Assembly (NCBI GenBank): GCA_964416925.1
Contig: CAYQFQ010000017.1
Span: 1 to 12,973 of the forward strand
DNA: 12,973 nt
Reading direction: 5' to 3'
Source: CAYQFQ01 sp964416925
Lineage (GTDB): Bacteria > Patescibacteriota > Minisyncoccia > Phycocordibacterales > GWA1-40-21
Part shown: positions 1 through 6,590 of the stretch, piece by piece
How the letters are laid out: each line of letters starts with the position of its first letter
Position numbering within the stretch: position 1 is the stretch's first letter
Position numbers and translations under genes: made by a program
The notes under the pieces: generated by a model
Databases searched by the model: none
Told to the model about the DNA's origin: nothing
The model's input: the letters and a program-made list of their open reading frames with translations, nothing else

Positions 1-1638
1 ATCTGCGTTTGTTCTAACTCCAATCTTTCTAAATGAATCTGCCCATGACATAAGTGTTCCGAAATCTCCTGAAAGTTTTGGATCCTGAACTGCAAGCTTA
101 CCAGCATATACTTTACCTAGAGCTCCATCAAGAGTGATGAATTCTCCTTCTTTCAAGACAATACCTTTATCCTTAATAGTAAGTGTCTTTGCTTTTTCAT
201 TGATCAAAATATCTGCACATCCTGCAACACAACAAGTTCCCATACCTCGCGCAACGACAGCTGCGTGTGATGTCATACCACCTCTTGCGGTAAGAATACC
301 TTTTGCGCTGTGCATTCCGTCAATATCTTCTGGTGAAGTTTCTGTTCTAACCAAAATAACCGCGAGACCTTTCTTTGTTTTCTCAAATGCATCAGATGCA
401 GTGAAAACAATCTCTCCTACAGCTGCTCCTGGAGATGCTGGAAGACCCACTGCGATAACTTCTGCCTTAGCCTGTGAGATAGGATCAAGCTGTTTGTGCA
501 AGAGCTGATTTAGCTGATTTGGATCAATTCTAAGTATTGCTTGTTCTTTTGTAATAAGTTTCTCTTTGACCATATCAACCGCAACTTTAACTGCAGCAGC
601 TGCTGTTCTCTTTCCGTTTCTTGCTTGGAGAATATAAAGTTTGCCGGACTGGATAGTAAATTCCATATCTTGCATATCCTTATAATGCTTTTCTACTCTG
701 TTACAAATAGTAACAAGTTCTTTATATAACTTTGGATCTTGCTTCTGAAGCGCAGAAACTGGAAGTGGTGTTCGGATACCCGCAACGACATCTTCTCCTT
801 GTGCATTCATCAAATATTCTCCGTAGAATTTTGCTTCTCCAGTTGAAGGATTTCTTGTAAAACAAACTCCAGTACCTGAATCGTCTCCGAGGTTTCCGAA
901 GACCATCGCCTGAATATTTACAGCTGTTCCGATAAGTCCTTTGATGTTATTAATTTCTCTGTATCTTATAGCTCTGTAGTTATTCCATGAATTGAAAACC
1001 GCTTGAGTTGAAAGCTCTAGCTGTTTATGAGGATCTTGAGGAAATTCTGCTTTTGTGACTTCTTTAACCTTTGCTTTATATTTTGTAACAATCTCCTTTA
1101 GATCTGCTGCTGTAAGATCAGTATCAATCTTTGCACCTTTTGTATCCTTTACTGATTCCAAAATATGTTCAAAGTCTGAATGCTCCATTTCGAGAACAAC
1201 ACTTCCAAACATTTGGATAAGTCTTCTGTATGAATCCCAAGCAAATCTCTCATTACCTGTTTTTGTTGCAAGACCTACGACTGATTTATCATTTAATCCA
1301 AGGTTTAAAATAGTATCCATCATTCCAGGCATTGAAGCTGCGGCACCAGAACGAACAGAAACAAGAAGAGGATCTGTAGCGTCACCAAGCTTCTTACCCA
1401 TCTTCTTTTCAAGACTTGCAAGGTTTGCATTTATCTGTTTTGAAACTTCTGTGGGAAGCTTTTTCCCTGAATCATAATAAAGTTGACAAACTTCTGTTGT
1501 TATAGTAAAACCTGGTGGAACATTAATACCCAAACTCTTCATCTCAGCGAGGTTTGCTCCCTTTCCTCCCAAAATAGCTTTCATATCTTTATTACCTTCT
1601 TCGAAGGCATAAACATATTTTTTATTCTTTGCTGCCAT
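1..1638 (-). CDS. ppdK: Pyruvate phosphate dikinase, N-terminal 546 residues (partial at window edge)
   Basis: Interconverts PEP + AMP + PPi and pyruvate + ATP + Pi in the cytoplasm. It commonly stands in for, or complements, pyruvate kinase in anaerobic and CPR-type glycolysis. The frame is open from the ATG at 1638 to base 1, exactly 546 codons. The start reads MAAKNKKYVYAFEEG, followed by the ATP-grasp nucleotide-binding part (GGKGANLAEM, VPPGFTITTE, SVRSGAAASMPGMMDT) and the AFNSW and GNLGDDSGTGV segments. The swivelling phosphohistidine domain has GGMTSHAAVVARGMG, with the phosphorylated His at about residue 458, then CCVAGC. The family is usually about 870-900 residues, so the C-terminal PEP/pyruvate TIM barrel lies outside the window. 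There is no Shine-Dalgarno; the start is preceded by an A/T-only tract. A promoter lies at 1714-1742. Identification is secure; the intact C-terminus cannot be checked. Confidence 0.96.
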   Translation of the reverse strand, partial: MAAKNKKYVYAFEEGNKDMKAILGGKGANLAEMKSLGINVPPGFTITTEVCQLYYDSGKKLPTEVSKQINANLASLEKKMGKKLGDATDPLLVSVRSGAAASMPGMMDTILNLGLNDKSVVGLATKTGNERFAWDSYRRLIQMFGSVVLEMEHSDFEHILESVKDTKGAKIDTDLTAADLKEIVTKYKAKVKEVTKAEFPQDPHKQLELSTQAVFNSWNNYRAIRYREINNIKGLIGTAVNIQAMVFGNLGDDSGTGVCFTRNPSTGEAKFYGEYLMNAQGEDVVAGIRTPLPVSALQKQDPKLYKELVTICNRVEKHYKDMQDMEFTIQSGKLYILQARNGKRTAAAAVKVAVDMVKEKLITKEQAILRIDPNQLNQLLHKQLDPISQAKAEVIAVGLPASPGAAVGEIVFTASDAFEKTKKGLAVILVRTETSPEDIDGMHSAKGILTARGGMTSHAAVVARGMGTCCVAGCADILINEKAKTLTIKDKGIVLKEGEFITLDGALGKVYAGKLAVQDPKLSGDFGTLMSWADSFRKIGVRTNAD

Positions 1639-1669
1639 ATTTAAATTAATTATTAATAAAAAAATAAAA

Positions 1670-1686
1670 AAAAGGTCGACCCTTTT
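1670..1686 (-). promoter_or_regulatory. Hairpin plus U-tract in the ppdK leader (possible attenuator)
   Basis: In the transcript, AAAAGG-GTCGA-CCTTTT forms a 6-bp stem with a 5-nt loop. Its 3' arm runs on into a tract of eight U, one A and seven U before the start codon. This resembles a weak intrinsic terminator placed between promoter and gene. The stem has only two G-C pairs, so function is uncertain. Confidence 0.3.
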
Positions 1687-1713
1687 AAAATTTTTCCTCA
1701 AATTTCACTTGTA

Positions 1714-1742
1714 TTTATATCAAAAACATAGCCTTAAATCAA
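1714..1742 (-). promoter_or_regulatory. Promoter of ppdK (TTGATT-17-TATAAA, extended -10)
   Basis: On the minus strand a -35 TTGATT (1737-1742) and a -10 TATAAA (1714-1719) are separated by exactly 17 bases, with an extended TGA just upstream of the -10. Transcription would begin near 1707, giving a leader of about 69 nt before the ppdK ATG. Confidence 0.6.
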
Positions 1743-1763
1743 ACATTATTATTACTAAATATT

Positions 1764-1788
1764 AAAAAAACCCCTCCCGCAAGAGGGG
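1764..1788 (-). terminator. Intrinsic terminator of unit A
   Basis: In the minus-strand transcript CCCCTC (from 1788-1783) pairs with GAGGGG (from 1776-1771) around a six-base loop, followed by seven U (1770-1764). It lies 20 bases past the stop of the 1809-2273 gene. Confidence 0.85.
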
Positions 1789-1808
1789 GGGGTCGACAAC
1801 AGCAATGT

Positions 1809-2273
1809 TTAAAACTCGACGACCTTCAGTTTTTTTCCATTAACCTTAAGGTTCTCGCAATAAAGATTCTTACCCCGAATCAATATGGAGTCCTCAGCGT
1901 TATTGGGAACAATGAGGTCACCACCGATAACCACATTTAGAAACTGCAGGCTTCCCTTTATGGAAACCAAAGAAAGATCGAGCTTCCCCTGAAATACCAT
2001 CTCAGAAAATCTGAGACTTCCGATAATGTGTACACAGGGAATACGAATGTCGAACTGAATATTCGATTGTTTCGAGCCATTAAAAATCACATCACCCAAT
2101 ACTTTCACCCTGCCATCAGAGCAGAGTAAAAACCTGTGTTCAAACAGGATTCGGACGAAGTCTTCTGCCGTACAGACGACAGATCCATCCTCCTTTGGCA
2201 ACCCGAGTTCCTTAGCTCTGGCGGTTCCTCGTGCGCGAGCATCATCTGACAACATATGAGCGAGGTTTAACAT
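1809..2273 (-). CDS. Uncharacterised 154-residue protein with beta-helix-like repeats (unit A)
   Basis: I do not recognise a named family. Residues 1-50 are mixed helical (MLNLAHMLSDDARARG, then VCTAEDFVRILFEHRF). From about residue 55 the chain becomes a series of short strands with a recurring hydrophobic/Gly pattern (VKVLGDVIFNGS, IHIIGSLRF-like turns, GKLDLSLVSIKGSLQFLNVV, GGDLIVPN), as in beta-helical or bactofilin-like folds. No signal peptide or membrane segment is visible. The gene is clearly richer in G+C (about 35-53% in four 60-base counts) than its neighbours at about 30%. It has an AAAGGGA Shine-Dalgarno-like sequence 5 bases before the ATG, its own promoter and its own terminator. 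It is one of four such single-gene units in the window. A fold-level guess only; the gene itself is well supported. Confidence 0.8.
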   Translation of the reverse strand: MLNLAHMLSDDARARGTARAKELGLPKEDGSVVCTAEDFVRILFEHRFLLCSDGRVKVLGDVIFNGSKQSNIQFDIRIPCVHIIGSLRFSEMVFQGKLDLSLVSIKGSLQFLNVVIGGDLIVPNNAEDSILIRGKNLYCENLKVNGKKLKVVEF

Positions 2274-2323
2274 ATTCTTCCCTTTCGTTGTTCCAAGAAC
2301 AAAAAATAATTAGCCTGTATCTA

Positions 2324-2352
2324 AAACTAACCTAAAGATTAACCTCTGTCAA
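2324..2352 (-). promoter_or_regulatory. Promoter of unit A (TTGACA-17-TAGTTT)
   Basis: Consensus -35 TTGACA (2347-2352) and -10 TAGTTT (2324-2329) with a 17-base spacer. Predicted start near 2317 gives a leader of about 44 nt containing the Shine-Dalgarno-like AAAGGGA. The same -10 hexamer and a similar downstream sequence occur at unit B. Confidence 0.6.
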
Positions 2353-2394
2353 ATTAACATTTTCAACTCAGGGATTAACTCTTAATGACTCAAC
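2327..2394. repeat. Array of YYAAC pentamers upstream of unit A
   Basis: CTAAC, TTAAC, TTAAC, TCAAC, TTAAC and TCAAC begin at 2327, 2339, 2354, 2363, 2375 and 2390. The spacings are 12, 15, 9, 12 and 15 bases, and the array overlaps the promoter of the 2273 gene. This could be a set of protein-binding sites or low-complexity drift. Confidence 0.35.
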
Positions 2395-2461
2395 CCGTTG
2401 ACTCTTTTTTTATAATTGAGAAAATTTAAATGAGAGATTATAAATATAAACTTGAAAAGAA

Positions 2462-2467
2462 TATAAT
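2462..2467 (+). promoter_or_regulatory. -10 element (TATAAT) for the 2507 gene
   Basis: A consensus TATAAT 40 bases upstream of the ATG. The -35 position (about 2438-2444) is A/T-only and weak. Confidence 0.4.
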
Positions 2468-2506
2468 ATGTGTTTATTAGAAAACAGTTAAAGTTCTTTA
2501 AAAAGT

Positions 2507-2722
2507 ATGCAAAAAATATCACGACATAGTTTTAAAAAAGAAGGATATAGAGGAAGTGAAATGTGGACAGCCCACAGACTTGAGGGTGTCGTTAAAAACA
2601 AAGCGATTAAACCAACAAAAAAGAAAAAGCAAAAGACAGTAAAACCTCAACTAGTAAATAAAAATCATAATCCAGACAAATTAGCCAAAAAACCAATCAA
2701 AGAATTCCCAAATGAAAATTAA
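2507..2722 (+). CDS. Small lysine-rich protein of unknown function (71 aa)
   Basis: One of only two plus-strand genes, divergent from unit A. Residues 1-30 form a compact start (MQKISRHSFKKEGYRGSEMW, then TAHRLEGVVKNKA). The rest is a strongly basic, probably disordered tail with KKKKQK and many Lys/Pro/Asn, which could bind nucleic acid or acidic partners. There is no membrane segment. A TATAAT -10 at 2462-2467 predicts a leader of about 33 nt without a Shine-Dalgarno; no convincing -35 is seen. The stop at 2722 lies 10 bases from the end of the convergent cupredoxin gene. Base composition matches the resident genes. Function unknown; being a real gene is likely but not certain. Confidence 0.6.
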   Translation: MQKISRHSFKKEGYRGSEMWTAHRLEGVVKNKAIKPTKKKKQKTVKPQLVNKNHNPDKLAKKPIKEFPNEN

Positions 2723-2732
2723 TTTTAAAATA

Positions 2733-3161
2733 TTATCTTACAATAATCTGTCCCCTCATAGATGCATGACTACTGCAACGATAATTGAACGTTCCAGACT
2801 CCTTGAAGACCAGAGAGAAAGTCTGACCCTTATTTAAAATCTTACTTGATGTTCCATTGATAGATATCTGATGTGGTACTGGATCATAATTTATCCAAAT
2901 AATATTATCGCCCTTATCGATAACCAAAGTCTGCGGGTCAAAATAAAAATCTTTTATTGATATTGAGTAGGTTCTATTTTTTATATTGTGTGACCCCTTA
3001 ACTGAAGTCACTATCGTACTAGAAGCAACTTGAGGCTCAACTATTTTCTCCTGAGTTGTTTCACTATTACTTTGAGTACCTCCTTCTTGTGGACGTAAAA
3101 AATAATAAAAACCTAACAAAATCAATGCTACAATAAATAATGTTAAATTCTTTTTACTCAT
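2733..3161 (-). CDS. Membrane-anchored cupredoxin (amicyanin-like type I copper protein)
   Basis: A 142-residue blue-copper electron-carrier-type protein, probably on the outer face of the membrane. Residues 6-22 are a hydrophobic anchor/signal segment after MSKKN. A Ser/Thr/Glu-rich linker follows to about 55, then the cupredoxin beta-sandwich. The four type I copper ligands are visible: His97 in PVPHQIS, and Cys129, His132 and Met135 in CSSHASMRG, the C-x2-H-x2-M spacing of amicyanin. A longer frame begins at 3194 inside the superoxide dismutase gene. The ATG at 3161 is preferred because it follows the upstream TAA by one base, which suggests translational coupling. The pairing with superoxide dismutase suggests redox or copper/superoxide defence. 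No lipobox is seen. Confidence 0.85.
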   Translation of the reverse strand: MSKKNLTLFIVALILLGFYYFLRPQEGGTQSNSETTQEKIVEPQVASSTIVTSVKGSHNIKNRTYSISIKDFYFDPQTLVIDKGDNIIWINYDPVPHQISINGTSSKILNKGQTFSLVFKESGTFNYRCSSHASMRGQIIVR

Positions 3162-3162
3162 A

Positions 3163-3756
3163 TTATTTTTTAAATATCTTTTGAAATTTAGCATTTACTG
3201 ACTGCCAATCAATATTTTTAAAAAACGTTTCAATATATGATTTTTTATCTGCTCCAAAGTCAATAAAATACGCGTGTTCATACATATCCATAACAACAAT
3301 TGGAGCAAACCCAACCAAACCATACAGATTATGTGAATCTAATATAATATTTTTCAATTTTCCATCATTAAAATCATAACCTAATACAACCCACCCCCTA
3401 CTACAAGATCCTAAAGATTTATACTCCTCAAGCCACTCTTGAATTGATCCAAAATCCCTTTCGATAAATGGCACAATTTCACCCTGCGGAATTCCCTTTC
3501 CACCCAAAATATCAAAATACGCCTCGTGTAAAATGATTGCATTCATAACAAAACTTTCCTCTATCTTTAATTCCCTCAGATTTGAATAGCTTGCATTAGC
3601 AGTTAAAAAATCAACGACTTCAAGCTGTTTTTGAATTTCCTCCCATTTGTTTACATATCCGAAATACAACTTTTCGTAATGGTTTTCTATCGTCTTTTTA
3701 GAAATTCCCACCAATTCCAAAAATTTTATGGATTTTGCTTCACTATATTTTTTCAT
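3163..3756 (-). CDS. Fe/Mn superoxide dismutase, paralogue 1
   Basis: Converts superoxide to O2 and H2O2. It has 197 residues, slightly short for the family. Metal ligands fall at His26 (NHYEKLYFGYV), His77 (ILHEAYF), Asp157 and His161 (DMYEHAY), with Tyr34 of the substrate gate in place. Departures from the textbook family are Leu30 where His30 is usual, Tyr for Trp in D-x-W-E-H-A-Y, and SHN (His142) where the outer-sphere Gln of Mn enzymes sits. A His there is known in mycobacterial Fe enzymes, which suggests Fe or a cambialistic preference (inference). No signal peptide, so cytosolic. The cupredoxin gene follows after one base. A second 197-residue paralogue, about 60-65% identical by eye and without gaps, lies at 7702-8295. 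No clear promoter or Shine-Dalgarno at the normal distance. Confidence 0.95.
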   Translation of the reverse strand: MKKYSEAKSIKFLELVGISKKTIENHYEKLYFGYVNKWEEIQKQLEVVDFLTANASYSNLRELKIEESFVMNAIILHEAYFDILGGKGIPQGEIVPFIERDFGSIQEWLEEYKSLGSCSRGWVVLGYDFNDGKLKNIILDSHNLYGLVGFAPIVVMDMYEHAYFIDFGADKKSYIETFFKNIDWQSVNAKFQKIFKK

Positions 3757-3766
3757 ATGTTAATGA

Positions 3767-3840
3767 CGTTATTCCCCGTAAACAATTACGCCTCTCCGCC
3801 AGGATTTGCCTATGGTAACAGGCCAGTAATAAATTCGGCA
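3767..3840 (-). other. G+C-rich leader or remnant before superoxide dismutase 1
   Basis: About 75 bases between the SOD start and the unit B terminator, richer in G+C than the flanking SOD gene. They can form small hairpins (GCCT/AGGC around 3809-3824; CGTAA/TTACG around 3778-3792). No good ORF or standard promoter is visible. It may be SOD leader RNA or the trailing edge of unit B. Confidence 0.3.
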
Positions 3841-3845
3841 TTAAT

Positions 3846-3880
3846 ATTAAAAGAGGCGCATGGTCCTAAAACCATGCGCC
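3846..3880 (-). terminator. Intrinsic terminator of unit B
   Basis: A perfect 10-bp stem (GGCGCATGGT with ACCATGCGCC; arms 3855-3864 and 3871-3880) and a 6-base loop. In the transcript it is followed by UCUUUUAAUAUU. It begins 17 bases after the stop of the 3897-4388 gene. Confidence 0.88.
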
Positions 3881-3896
3881 ACGTAAGATCCACACT

Positions 3897-4388
3897 CTAT
3901 CCAGCAAGATCAAAAACCTTGAGTTGAGAGTATACGGAATTTTCGCTGATGGCGACAATCTCCGCAATCTGTTCAGGCTTTGCCCAGCCAGTTTTCTTTG
4001 CTAGACAAAGCATCACAGCTTCGTCAGCAAGTTCAGGTAATCCAGAAAATGAGAGGATAAGACCTGAGATATAAATAGCTCCAGCGTACTGAGTAGCAGC
4101 ATCATCTTTGCTTTGCCAGCTGCTTATTTCGGTCAGTCCCTGGCAACGACGCCTATACAGCCGCTTACCTTTTTCCTCAGAGAAATGCCTGTTTTCAGAA
4201 GCCTTCTCATTCAGACATTCACCAATAAGACACTGAAACAGGACACGCCCCGTCAGTGCACATATCAAGGTGAAATATCCGCTCTTCGGAGCCTCACCAG
4301 CCGCAATCAGATTGCGGTTATACCAATCGATAATTTGTTCGACCAGTACGATAACTCCACCAACACATATCCCCTTAATTTTCGTCAT
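3897..4388 (-). CDS. Uncharacterised 163-residue protein (unit B)
   Basis: No family recognised. The N-terminus (MTKIKGICVGGVIVLVEQII) is hydrophobic enough to be a marginal membrane-associated helix. The remainder looks alpha-helical, with an amphipathic middle (QYAGAIYISGLILSFSGLPE) and an ending (KPEQIAEIVAISENSVYSQL) that resembles a helix-turn-helix-like segment, though I would not call it one firmly. Cys residues at about 8, 43, 54, 58, 83 and 128 form no standard metal motif. The gene is about 47-50% G+C in two 60-base counts, against about 30% nearby. An AGAAGGGGA Shine-Dalgarno sits 6 bases before the ATG, and it has its own promoter and terminator. Flanked by the pilin-like gene upstream and superoxide dismutase 1 downstream, with no operon link to either. 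Confidence 0.8.
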   Translation of the reverse strand: MTKIKGICVGGVIVLVEQIIDWYNRNLIAAGEAPKSGYFTLICALTGRVLFQCLIGECLNEKASENRHFSEEKGKRLYRRRCQGLTEISSWQSKDDAATQYAGAIYISGLILSFSGLPELADEAVMLCLAKKTGWAKPEQIAEIVAISENSVYSQLKVFDLAG

Positions 4389-4432
4389 CTTTATCCCCTT
4401 CTGTTTTCGTTTTTTTGACTACGTCTGTCCTT

Positions 4433-4461
4433 AAACTAACTCTTTTATAATAAAAAATCAA
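4433..4461 (-). promoter_or_regulatory. Promoter of unit B (TTGATT-17-TAGTTT)
   Basis: -35 TTGATT (4456-4461) immediately follows the stop codon of the 4462-5283 gene, and -10 TAGTTT (4433-4438) comes after a 17-base spacer. The predicted leader is about 38 nt. The -10 and the first transcribed bases match those of unit A closely (GTTAGTTT...ACAG). Confidence 0.6.
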
Positions 4462-5283
4462 TCACCCATTACACAACATAGCAGCCCTTGGATTATTTTG
4501 TGAACATACATACTTTAAAGCTTTTTCCACATCAGGACTCGTCTCTTTGTTATATTTCAAGGTTGTTAACACCATGAGTAATGTCTGTGGTCTTTCTTTA
4601 TAATTATTCATATAATTGGCAGCAAAATTGATCATAACTTCCTTTACTTTTTGTAAATCTAAATCTGCTGCAGCACCAGAAAGTGAACCAGCAACAGCTG
4701 AAGACAACGCATCTGTACCAGTATTTAAAACAGGTAGTAAAGCAGAAAAAAGATTAGATGTGTTTTTTTCTCCAACATAATAATAAATTTTTGGAAGATT
4801 AGTAATCATTTCAATTCTAACCTTTTCAACATCATTTTTATTTGATATAACGGCGACAAGCGAGTTATTTACATTTGCGAATTCTACGACAGTCCAATCT
4901 TTTCTTGCGGATCTGTTCTGTAAGAGATGAATAAGAAAAATCCTGTACTCTGTCGGGTTGTCTTTATTTATTATTTCTTTTGTAAGAACCGCTAAATTAG
5001 CTTTATTTGAATCATAGTATTCAGATAAGGCCCCTTGAAGCCTAATAGTTGCCACCTGACTGTTACCCATATATGCATTCCTTAAATTGCAAAGAATAGA
5101 AAACTCAGAGACATCAGTCTTACATTCAGTCAACTTTTTATTATCGACTTTGACAATTTGTGATTCAGGAGATGTTTTATATTTGGGACTTTTATTATAA
5201 AGATAGGTTCCACCCCCTATTAATAAAACTAGCACTGCTCCAATAATTATAAATGAGACAAACCCCCTTTGTTTATTTTTCAT
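4462..5283 (-). CDS. Membrane-anchored protein with a pilin-like N-terminus
   Basis: 273 residues. The start MKNKQRGFVSFIIIGAVLVL carries a short basic leader, a Gly-Phe junction at residues 7-8 and one hydrophobic helix (about 8-28). This resembles a type IV prepilin, but the Glu normally at mature position 5 is missing (Ile instead), so it may be a plain signal anchor. Such 'RGFVSxI' N-termini are frequent in Parcubacteria. The rest (30-273) faces outward and is mostly helical, with Asn/Ser/Lys-rich stretches, a small Ala/Gly/Ser segment near residues 192-207 and a Cys pair near the C-terminus (YVCSQ, MLCNG). No enzymatic motif. The start is supported by an extended -10 only 8 bases before it, so the mRNA is probably leaderless. 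Confidence 0.8.
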   Translation of the reverse strand: MKNKQRGFVSFIIIGAVLVLLIGGGTYLYNKSPKYKTSPESQIVKVDNKKLTECKTDVSEFSILCNLRNAYMGNSQVATIRLQGALSEYYDSNKANLAVLTKEIINKDNPTEYRIFLIHLLQNRSARKDWTVVEFANVNNSLVAVISNKNDVEKVRIEMITNLPKIYYYVGEKNTSNLFSALLPVLNTGTDALSSAVAGSLSGAAADLDLQKVKEVMINFAANYMNNYKERPQTLLMVLTTLKYNKETSPDVEKALKYVCSQNNPRAAMLCNG

Positions 5284-5290
5284 AATATGA

Positions 5291-5299
5291 ATTATATCA
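5291..5299 (-). promoter_or_regulatory. Extended -10 promoter (TGATATAAT) of the pilin-like gene
   Basis: The -10 hexamer ends at 5291 and the ATG begins at 5283, so transcription should start at or one base before the start codon. No -35 consensus is apparent. Confidence 0.65.
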
Positions 5300-5314
5300 C
5301 AATCCTTTTATACA

Positions 5315-5346
5315 AAATCACCGACAAAGTTTTTTGTCGGTGATTT
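5315..5346 (-). terminator. Intrinsic terminator of the helicase gene
   Basis: A perfect 14-bp stem (arms 5315-5328 and 5333-5346, AAATCACCGACAAA and its complement) and a 4-base loop. It starts 15 bases past the helicase stop and directly precedes the pilin-like gene's promoter. A/T-rich flanks make it potentially bidirectional. Confidence 0.85.
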
Positions 5347-5361
5347 CCTTAATAATTATTA

Positions 5362-6582
5362 TTAATTAACAAAAGTTAGTGCTGTACCAGTTTGGTTTGC
5401 ACGACCAGTTCTACCGATACGATGAACATAGTCTTCGTAAGTTGCTGGAACATCATAGTTGATAACGTGACTAACATTTGGAATATCAAGACCTCTAGCC
5501 GCAACATCTGTTGCAACGAGAATCTGACTTCTATTTTCCTTAAATGCTTTTAAAGCGTTCTGTCTTTGGGTCTGTCTTTTGTCTCCATGAATAGATTCAG
5601 CTTTAAATCCTCCTTTCACTAAAATCTGACAAAGTTTTTCAACCCCATGTTTTGTTCTTCCAAAAATTAAAACCTTTGAAAATTCTCTCTTAGAAAGTAA
5701 ACATTTCAAAGACTCCATTTTATCTTCACCAGGAGCAACACGAACAATGTCTTGCTCGACATTACGTGCAGTTTCACCAGTTTTAACGGAAACTTTTTCT
5801 GGATTTTTCAAAAATTCTTTAATAAATCTATCTATCTCACTTGTAATAGTTGCTGAGAAAAATAGGGTCTGACGATTAGGTGCCATATTTGTCATCAAGA
5901 ACCTCATGTCATTAATGAATCCCATATCAAGCATTCTATCAGCCTCATCCAAAACGATTGTTCTAAAATCCGCTAATCGAATATTTCTCCTGACGACAAG
6001 CTCCTTCAATCTTCCGGGTGTACCTATTACTATATTGTGAGGACGTCTTAAATCATTGATTTGATTAAAGATACTTGCACCACCAACACAACAAGCTGAA
6101 AAAACTTTCAAGGCTCCACGAAAGAGCATAAACTCTTGATTTATCTGTATCGCCAACTCTCTTGTGGGGACAATCACCAAAACTTTTTCGTGTGGATGAT
6201 TACACATCTTATCAAGCAAGGGAATGAGAAAAGCTGCCGTCTTACCAGTTCCTGTATTTGCGATTCCAACAACATCTCGTCCTGCAAGGACAAATGGAAT
6301 AGCGCTATCTTGAATAGGGGTTGGGTTAATATAACCTTTTTTTATAATATTTTCCTTTAAGGTTGGGTTAATTTTAAAATCCTCAAATTTGTGTATTGGA
6401 ATATATGGAGCTGATTCAATTATTGGATCTGCTTTACATATAAAACGTGAATGATGAATATTACTTTCACCACCAAAACGGCCTTTGGGTTTTGACCCAC
6501 CGCCACCACGACTTATCTTTCTACGACCATTAAAAGATGGTCTTCCGGAGCCTGAGCTACGGTTGTTATTTTTTCTAAACAT
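5362..6582 (-). CDS. DEAD-box RNA helicase (RhlE-like)
   Basis: ATP-dependent RNA unwinding in the cytoplasm, typically in ribosome assembly, mRNA decay and cold adaptation. Of 406 residues, 1-45 form a basic Gly/Arg/Ser-rich tail (RKISRGGGGSKPKGRFGG) likely to hold RNA. Then come the Q motif (Phe66 to Gln91), motif I ANTGTGKT with Lys114, Ia PTREL at 139-143, Ib TPGR at 188-191, II DEAD at 212-215, III SAT at 243-245, IV LIFGRT, V ATDVAARGLD and VI HRIGRTGRA near 387-395. The chain ends only about ten residues after motif VI with TALTFVN, shorter than most relatives, and is closed by three consecutive in-frame TAA stops. A GGAG Shine-Dalgarno lies 8 bases before the ATG. The strong promoter and structured leader suggest post-transcriptional control. 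'RhlE-like' is by general resemblance. Confidence 0.96.
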   Translation of the reverse strand: MFRKNNNRSSGSGRPSFNGRRKISRGGGGSKPKGRFGGESNIHHSRFICKADPIIESAPYIPIHKFEDFKINPTLKENIIKKGYINPTPIQDSAIPFVLAGRDVVGIANTGTGKTAAFLIPLLDKMCNHPHEKVLVIVPTRELAIQINQEFMLFRGALKVFSACCVGGASIFNQINDLRRPHNIVIGTPGRLKELVVRRNIRLADFRTIVLDEADRMLDMGFINDMRFLMTNMAPNRQTLFFSATITSEIDRFIKEFLKNPEKVSVKTGETARNVEQDIVRVAPGEDKMESLKCLLSKREFSKVLIFGRTKHGVEKLCQILVKGGFKAESIHGDKRQTQRQNALKAFKENRSQILVATDVAARGLDIPNVSHVINYDVPATYEDYVHRIGRTGRANQTGTALTFVN

Positions 6583-6590
6583 AATATTTT

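Noticed and set aside
134..1477. Plus-strand open frames of 62-140 codons across 134-508, 541-729 and 1055-1477
   Set aside because: They lie antisense inside the pyruvate phosphate dikinase gene, whose minus-strand translation matches the family throughout.
1673..1796. GGTCGAC direct repeats (1674-1680 and 1790-1796) as target-site duplications
   Set aside because: Seven bases, with no inverted ends or transposase between them; chance cannot be excluded.
3757..3850. Manganese or iron riboswitch before superoxide dismutase 1
   Set aside because: The sequence lacks the conserved bases of the known yybP-ykoY class and I could not draw a convincing multi-stem fold.
3631..4418. Plus-strand frames at 3631-3927 and 4113-4418
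   Set aside because: Antisense to superoxide dismutase 1 and to unit B; low-quality composition and no start signals.
2313..4443. Integron attC sites around units A and B
   Set aside because: One RYYYAAC-like heptamer occurs, but no matching GTTRRRY partner and no folded attC-like structure was found; the hairpins at the gene ends are ordinary terminators.
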